The notes beneath the pieces are model-generated. The model made no database searches. It was not told where the DNA came from and was given only the letters and a program-made list of their open reading frames with translations. Of a stretch of 9,653 bases of DNA, positions 5,601-9,653 are shown piece by piece. Source of the DNA: Candidatus Cloacimonadota bacterium (lineage in GTDB: Bacteria > Cloacimonadota > Cloacimonadia > JGIOTU-2). The stretch lies in NCBI GenBank assembly GCA_014382685.1, contig JACNJG010000117.1:1-9653 (forward strand), read 5' to 3'. The translations under genes and the position numbers were made by a program. How positions within the stretch are numbered: the stretch's first letter is position 1; the number at the start of each line of letters is the position of its first letter.

Positions 5601-8101
5601 CCTCTGTACAGATAGAAGTTGATCTCCTGAAGGGGTGTCAGTTTTTTCTCTATAAGTGTCTGAAGAACCTTGTTTGCCTTTTCTTCCTCATGGGATAAGT
5701 TATATAACTCCAGTTGAGCGAGCAATATATCATTTTCATCATAAGTAAATTGTGATTTTTGAAGCGCGATAAGGGCTTTCTCTGCAGTAGTAAAGCTTCT
5801 GCAAGCCATTTGGTAGCGAGAATTTAGAAGTAGGAGATCAGGATTTTTACGGATGAAGGGAGCATATTGGTCGCAGCAAATATTTTTCAGGTCACCCTTA
5901 TTAAGAAGTATGCTTAATGTAAGTAGTACTTTTAGATAATCCTGCACGGTTTGTGCCTTTAGTTTATCTTTTATCTCATTGATCTTCAGTAACCCTTTAT
6001 AACAGGAATTCCATGCTTCAATGATATTTTTGTGTTCGATGAATGTTACTGTTTTGAGAAGATAATAATGAATTTCCGATTCATAATCTTTTACCAGTTC
6101 GCAATGTGTGATAATGCCATCCATAATAGCCGGCTTGGTAACTTGCTGCACTTTGAAATAGTGTATCACTTCCCGTGAAATTTGCTTTCTCCGAGCAATG
6201 CTGAGCTTCTTTGAAAGCTCGGATTTGAGAGCGGGGTAGATAAATTTGAAATAGCCCTCATCAGCATAATCTTCGTTTTTTACTAAAATATCAAGTGTTT
6301 CGACATCCTGCATAAAAAAGAACAGATCTTTGGAATCAGTAAAATGTAGAATGGTCTGAATGATCTTAGTTGAAAGAGGAACCTGCAAGATTGAGAGCTG
6401 CGCCAGTAAGTTTTTGATCTTATCTGGAATAAGTGCGATCTTTTCCTCAATGACTGCCTTTATTCTTTGCGGAAGCTTCACATCTAGAATATTAACATTA
6501 AAATACCAGTTTTCTTCGTCATCAAGAATTATTTTTTTCTCAATAAGCTGAGTAATAAGTTCAAGTATGAAGCGTTGATTACCATTTGTGATCATATACA
6601 TCTGATCGAGAAATTCCTCAGGGCATTCTTCTCCCAAGATTTCATTTATAAAGAGAGAGGATTCAGTTCGGGAAAGAGGTTCTATATGGATTTTATGAGC
6701 AGTTTCAACAATATATGGATTATAGGAGCTGGCGATTATTGCAATAGGATAGTTAGGAAGATCCGCAGAAATATATTTAAGAAAATTAATAGTGGATTCA
6801 TCAACTTTATCAATATTAGTGATGAAATACACAATTGGTTTTGTTGATGAAAAACAGTATATGTACTCCTTTACCAGCTCATAATCTCTCATAAGGTCTG
6901 ATTCATCTTCAATGATCTTCAACGATTTTTCTTCGGATTCAAATAGGAATTCGCAAAATTTATTCGAGGCAGATTGCTCAAAGAAGTGTTTGCCCTTTTC
7001 ATCCTGCGAAAGAAAGATCTCCTTGCACAGCATGAAGAATGGATCGCGATGCTGGTCGCTACAATTGTAATAGAACACATGGTAATCCTCAGAAAGAATA
7101 TACCATTTTATGTATTGAATAAGATTGGATTTCCCTACACCTTTCTCGCCGGTTACAAAGATGATTTTTCCCTCCATGTTCTTAATTTCATTGATCTGAT
7201 CACGTAGAGTTATGATATCCTTTTCTCGGAAATGTAGCTGCTTGGATTCTATCTGTTCTACAAGAGGTGGTTCAATAGTGAGAGGAAATTTCTTATCCTG
7301 CATCTCGTTAATATAACGAATGATCTCCTGCGTATTGCGGATGCGCAGTGTTGGGTTGAATTCAATAAGATGAAAGATGAGGTCTTCGAGCTTTTTATCA
7401 ACTTCAGGATTTATTTTTGTGGGGAATTGAGGTATGATATTTGGGATTTTCTTCTCGGACATGAGCTTGATCTCTTCTCTGGAAAAGGGAAAAGTGCCAG
7501 TTGAAAGGTAATACATAATTACACCCAAGGCATAGAAATCACTTTTTGGAGTGAAGTATGATCCTTGCAAAAGTTCTGGTGCGATATATGGCAGACTTAC
7601 CACTTCACCTTCTGGATATGCCTCTGTTTGTGAGATAATTTTGTTGAATCCATAATCGCAAACTTTTACATTTATTTCATCGCCGATCTTTTTATAGAGA
7701 ACATTTTCGAGTTTCATATCCTTATGAATAATATGATGGGAGTGAAGGTGATTCAAGGCATAGCATATCTGTGTGACAAGCTCAAAAAATTCCTGTTTGT
7801 TCTTTTCATTTAAATGAAAATTTTGCAATCCGCGGCTTTCGTAAAATTCTGAAAGTAGATAGAGATTATTCTGATAAATGCCGTAATCGCATATCTTTAT
7901 GAGGTTGGGGTGGGATATTTTTGTGATCTCTCGCATCACTTTAGGGTTCATTTTCTCGCGTATATCTTCGATAGGTATCTTATCGAATATTTTGACTGCA
8001 AAGGTTTTTTTTGTGGCAATATCTTCCACACTATATACAGTACCAAAGCTGCCGCTTCCTATTTTTTCCTTTAACTCGTAATGTAATGCTATCAAGCTCA
8101 T
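2609..8101 (-). CDS. trifunctional Ser/Thr kinase - P-loop ATPase - TPR - GAF - sensor histidine kinase
   Basis: A 1830-residue cytosolic signalling protein with no membrane segment and one uninterrupted frame. The Ser/Thr kinase (about 9-268) has GSGSFGTV, Lys37, Glu58, HKD at 126-128, Asn133, DYG at 149-151, APE at 174-176 and Asp188. An AAA_16/STAND-like ATPase (about 290-640) has a P-loop GEKGVGKS at 318-325, but the Walker B acids are replaced by Thr428-Asn429. A helical TPR solenoid spans about 660-1220, with clear repeats near 827-980 and 1062-1138. Two GAF domains follow at about 1262-1395 (divergent) and 1404-1560 (clear). The histidine kinase has its HisKA site in SHEFNTP (His1591), then the N box NLVLNAIKYT, DTGIGIP at 1745-1751 and GLGLGL at 1782-1787. 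There is no receiver domain. This order matches large kinases known from cyanobacteria and myxobacteria, related to HstK. The ATG at 8099-8101 has AGGAG five bases upstream. Confidence 0.95.
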   Translation of the reverse strand: MSLIALHYELKEKIGSGSFGTVYSVEDIATKKTFAVKIFDKIPIEDIREKMNPKVMREITKISHPNLIKICDYGIYQNNLYLLSEFYESRGLQNFHLNEKNKQEFFELVTQICYALNHLHSHHIIHKDMKLENVLYKKIGDEINVKVCDYGFNKIISQTEAYPEGEVVSLPYIAPELLQGSYFTPKSDFYALGVIMYYLSTGTFPFSREEIKLMSEKKIPNIIPQFPTKINPEVDKKLEDLIFHLIEFNPTLRIRNTQEIIRYINEMQDKKFPLTIEPPLVEQIESKQLHFREKDIITLRDQINEIKNMEGKIIFVTGEKGVGKSNLIQYIKWYILSEDYHVFYYNCSDQHRDPFFMLCKEIFLSQDEKGKHFFEQSASNKFCEFLFESEEKSLKIIEDESDLMRDYELVKEYIYCFSSTKPIVYFITNIDKVDESTINFLKYISADLPNYPIAIIASSYNPYIVETAHKIHIEPLSRTESSLFINEILGEECPEEFLDQMYMITNGNQRFILELITQLIEKKIILDDEENWYFNVNILDVKLPQRIKAVIEEKIALIPDKIKNLLAQLSILQVPLSTKIIQTILHFTDSKDLFFFMQDVETLDILVKNEDYADEGYFKFIYPALKSELSKKLSIARRKQISREVIHYFKVQQVTKPAIMDGIITHCELVKDYESEIHYYLLKTVTFIEHKNIIEAWNSCYKGLLKINEIKDKLKAQTVQDYLKVLLTLSILLNKGDLKNICCDQYAPFIRKNPDLLLLNSRYQMACRSFTTAEKALIALQKSQFTYDENDILLAQLELYNLSHEEEKANKVLQTLIEKKLTPLQEINFYLYRGDYFYSIGTYEKAIVELKKAQKIAKSQQAFTQLGRILKVLGDSYNILNKVERAIRHYEEAAAVSSREGDILNKANVLSHWGYLNMKQGALRAGLEKSLEALTYFKKINFTPGMAEVNLNIAQTQLKLGDFREAERHFYAALSIAKELKYTELIDKIYNRSSFLKLRILSPAKFLAFLHNHCDYYFKKHTIENINSYLKNYCFWLVISNNHEKLKSIYKMIIKEKIDTSLEMEFMHQLEGWLALGEENYSKAVSNFKKAGTLAKKNQNEYALTMSYLNIADTYYIAKDLKQSEIYCEQAHALAVKNEFSRWDNYTRVLEAKIMLRKADMNLRTVIRKLLKAETIAKKMKDWNLQCESLILITLIYKTLHLKNLEYKFKRKYYRKLNVILRGISEDDKERIKNVFHFDTLQSSSKMHKIIEPRAHVSPAKLQHYFFDLLHLSSVNQIRFNLKKYILEVVGIDKFGIILYENKDSEGEFWISNQLTKDELTSIHQNHFEKLRTELECQYYTVKDQHFCLAPLKLKNELEGVFILADMGEYPFTKSEKLIIKLSGLYLTIILKKIGEYEEVLEQRKQLSNLITISRDILQIMNLEELKNQITLNAIKLSGAERGFFINLDENKNFVFDVALLSTGEKIDRDNLKISKTVLKDVYESKVPLSTFDAVEERRFSDSESIQRNDLRSVYCSPLNVHNEIYGFLYLDNLTSINKVMRFNEKLLEIFILMAETAIKNSLDYEKLHIANQELLKIDQERAQFINISSHEFNTPIQTLKGYISILKDPETPDNVRQNTINIMDRNVDRLLNAINNILQMNALETRGIQFEKELIDPEDILKIVYEETHVLAEKRKQKLILKIAKGLKPIMGERMTLINGIKNLVLNAIKYTDDYGEIIIGARKSRFRKEEADNKESLIIYIKDTGIGIPSYELDNIFREFYEVADIKAHHSGVTEFKSSGLGLGLPITKTIVEHYDGKMWVTSVKGEGSTFFISLPFAKKQLKKKSEK

Positions 8102-8295
8102 GAGAACTCCTGAAATATATGAAAATAATCAAATATTAGTTTTGTATATCAATAAAACATTTTTTATTGTGTACTATAAATTGTCAATAATTAGCATGCG
8201 ATACATGCCATAATAAAGAAATCAGATTGAGATAAATTTGACAAAGCAAGCCCACCAAAAGAAATTTACTACTAAGTATGAAAACAGGAACCTAC
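8102..8295. promoter_or_regulatory. divergent promoter/operator region between the kinase and the PorV-like gene
   Basis: This AT-rich spacer separates two divergently transcribed units. For the kinase (minus strand), a perfect TTGACA lies at 8182-8187, with only A-rich, weak -10 candidates about 16-18 bases downstream. For the PorV-like gene (plus strand), TTGACA lies at 8238-8243, again without a convincing -10. Two dyads stand out. TTATTG (8164-8169) and CAATAA (8185-8190) are separated by 15 bases and overlap the kinase's TTGACA. GCATG (8194-8198) and CATGC (8204-8208) are separated by five. Either could be an operator, and both lie where one regulator could affect both directions. The promoter assignments are weak. 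Confidence 0.4.
8286..8290 (+). promoter_or_regulatory. Shine-Dalgarno site deciding the PorV-like start
   Basis: AGGAA lies five bases before the ATG at 8296-8298. The upstream in-frame ATG at 8278 has no purine-rich site at a suitable distance. Starting at 8296 also puts the signal peptide (MKKIFLLVICFA) at the true N-terminus, so both lines of evidence agree on the later start. Confidence 0.7.
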
Positions 8296-9225
8296 ATGAA
8301 AAAAATATTTTTATTAGTGATATGTTTCGCTTTGACGGCTTGCCTCTTTGCGATCAGCGAAAATGCGGGAACGACTGCCTTCAATTTCCTCAATATTCCG
8401 ATGGGTGCACGTAGTGCAGGTATGGGAAATACTTTTACCGCAATTGCAGATGATGCACTCGCACCATTTTGGAATCCTGCAGGTTTACCAAGTATTCGAG
8501 AACGTCTTCTTCAGATCACCTACATGAATTACTTTGCAGGATACAACGGAGGTGCAGTAAGTTATACCATGCCTCTCAATGAAGGAACGACTGTTGCATT
8601 TTTCTCGAAATTTATAGGAGTTGGCGGCATTCCTAAAACAGGGATCGACAATCAAGGTCTTGTTGATCTTGGTACATTCGGTTCTTATGATGTGTTACTC
8701 GGTGCTTCATATGGAAAATATCTTTCTGATATCATTAACTGGGGAGTCAATATCAAGATCATTTCAGAAACAATAGACGAATATTCATCACAGGCAGTTG
8801 CTGCGGACTTGTGTATTCTTCATCAATCTCCCAATCCCAATCTTAAAATCGGGCTTGCAGCCAAGAACCTCGGCATGCAGCTTTCTAAATTCGATCAGGA
8901 AAAAGAAAAGCTGCCCATGACTTTTACTTTTGGTTTAGCATATAAACTAAATACGGGTGTGATAGCACTGGACATTAACAAACCGATGCATACGGATTTT
9001 TATGGTACTATCGGACTGGAAACGACATTTCAAAATAAAATTATAGTACGTGCCGGTTACCGTTCCAATGCCAGTGACTGGAATGTGGGCTCTGGTATTG
9101 ATTTCCTTTCAGGGATTTCAGCAGGAGTCGGCTTCAGTTGGAAAGAATACAAATTTGACTATGCGGTGAATTCTTACGGAGAATTAGGTTTTATTCATCA
9201 ACTATCTGTGGGATATCACTTCTAA
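8296..9225 (+). CDS. PorV/PorQ family outer-membrane beta-barrel protein
   Basis: A 309-residue exported protein of the PorV/PorQ (UPF0164, FadL-like) group. An N-terminal signal peptide (MKKIFLLVICFALTAC, then LFA) is followed by the family signature: AFNFLNIPMGARSAGMGNTF at 28-47, then TAIADDALAPFWNPAGL at 48-64. The rest alternates hydrophobic and polar strands rich in Gly and aromatic residues, and the chain ends in SVGYHF, a terminal aromatic typical of barrels inserted by the BAM machinery. PorV in Bacteroidetes is a type IX secretion component. Many relatives outside that system have no known role, and no type IX genes are present here, so I do not assign one. LTAC at 13-16 resembles a lipobox, but cleavage after Ala19 (LFA) is also plausible. 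An upstream ATG at 8278 would add six residues. The next gene follows after six bases, so they likely form an operon. Confidence 0.85.
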   Translation: MKKIFLLVICFALTACLFAISENAGTTAFNFLNIPMGARSAGMGNTFTAIADDALAPFWNPAGLPSIRERLLQITYMNYFAGYNGGAVSYTMPLNEGTTVAFFSKFIGVGGIPKTGIDNQGLVDLGTFGSYDVLLGASYGKYLSDIINWGVNIKIISETIDEYSSQAVAADLCILHQSPNPNLKIGLAAKNLGMQLSKFDQEKEKLPMTFTFGLAYKLNTGVIALDINKPMHTDFYGTIGLETTFQNKIIVRAGYRSNASDWNVGSGIDFLSGISAGVGFSWKEYKFDYAVNSYGELGFIHQLSVGYHF

Positions 9226-9231
9226 ACATAT

Positions 9232-9653
9232 ATGAACCTTCAAAACGACACACCTGCTGATGTGGGAAGAGTTGTCGATATACAGAACGGTTTTGCAATC
9301 GTTGAATATTCACGATCAGACGCATGCAATACCTGCAAACTCAAAGCATTCTGTTTTCAAAAAGAGGGAGATGTCACGAAGCTCAAAATGAAGAATGAAC
9401 TCAATGTAAAAAAGGGTGACAAAATCCAATTCGAGATAAGTCCGCAGATGCGTATGCTCAGCTCCTTCCTCGTATTTATTCTTCCCATTATTTTTATGAT
9501 TGGATCATATTTTTTGTGTAAAAGTGCGATCGGTCTTTCTGAAAATATTTCAATTGTTGTATCTCTCGTTTCCATAGCTGTTGCTTTTATATTTGTAAAA
9601 ATTATTGACGGGCAGATCAAAAAGAAAGCAATGATTCAACCCAAAATGGTGGC
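9232..9653 (+). CDS. RseC/MucC family membrane protein (3' end beyond window)
   Basis: An open frame from ATG 9232-9234 to the window edge gives 140 codons without a stop, so the gene is partial. The N-terminal part (1-72) is a small cytoplasmic beta domain: DVGRVVDIQNGFAIVEYS opens it, then come three cysteines, Cys32, Cys35 and Cys41, in ACNTCKLKAFC, and then LNVKKGDKIQFEIS. This layout is typical of RseC/MucC, whose Cys cluster is thought to bind a redox cofactor. Two membrane helices follow at about 76-96 and 104-124, then a basic tail (KIIDGQIKKKA). The family is linked to sigma-E control, to reduction of SoxR and, in anaerobes, to neighbouring rnf genes. The start lies six bases after the PorV-like stop. 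No good ribosome site is seen (GGATAT ends 15 bases upstream), so translational coupling is likely. Confidence 0.82.
   Translation, partial: MNLQNDTPADVGRVVDIQNGFAIVEYSRSDACNTCKLKAFCFQKEGDVTKLKMKNELNVKKGDKIQFEISPQMRMLSSFLVFILPIIFMIGSYFLCKSAIGLSENISIVVSLVSIAVAFIFVKIIDGQIKKKAMIQPKMV

Noticed and set aside
5000..6400. CRISPR array or tandem DNA repeats in the TPR-coding part
   Set aside because: The repetition is at protein level and degenerate; no DNA unit repeats with regular spacing.
8233..8240. TAAATTTG, a match to the Bacteroidetes -7 box (TAnnTTTG)
   Set aside because: No TTG lies at the required distance upstream (about 19-21 bases), and eight AT-rich bases match easily by chance.
9357..9620. 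87-codon minus-strand open frame near the right edge
   Set aside because: It is antisense to the RseC-like gene, whose plus-strand frame runs open to the window end with three clustered Cys and two membrane helices.

Overview
The window looks like a piece of an AT-rich, Gram-negative, probably anaerobic bacterial chromosome. Three things point to the FCB group, with Candidatus Cloacimonadota my best guess: a PorV/PorQ-type outer-membrane barrel, an RseC/MucC-type membrane protein, and a very large serine/threonine kinase-histidine kinase fusion. The assignment rests on gene content and style, not on a marker gene, and is moderate at best. There are no RNA genes, insertion sequences, CRISPR arrays or phage genes that I can see.

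Layout. Positions 1-1407 (minus strand) hold a two-gene unit: a KamA-type radical SAM enzyme, followed 15 nt downstream by a small DUF2007-like protein. Positions 1408-1629 are intergenic. They contain an AT-rich promoter stretch for kamA and a hairpin-rich block that looks like a dispersed intergenic repeat and that supplies the last codons and stop of the next gene. Positions 1630-8101 (minus strand) hold a second two-gene unit: a 1830-residue protein with, in order, a Ser/Thr kinase, a P-loop ATPase, a TPR solenoid, two GAF domains and a histidine kinase, followed one nucleotide after its stop by a degenerate GT9-like (heptosyltransferase-fold) protein. Positions 8102-8295 are a divergent regulatory region with two dyads. 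Positions 8296-9225 (plus strand) encode a PorV/PorQ-family outer-membrane barrel, and 9232 to the window end is the first 140 codons of an RseC/MucC-family protein that runs off the edge.

How the genes work together. The giant kinase is a soluble signalling hub with two phosphotransfer chemistries and several sensory modules on one chain. It lacks a receiver domain and no response regulator lies beside it, so its output partners must be elsewhere. The tightly coupled GT9-like protein is the only candidate partner in the window. The barrel and RseC genes form a short cell-envelope/redox unit; in many anaerobes RseC-like genes precede rnf electron-transport genes, which would lie just outside this window if that holds here.

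The most unusual points are the substrate-site changes in the KamA homologue, the loss of the Walker B acids in the giant kinase's ATPase module, and the repeat that ends the GT9-like gene.
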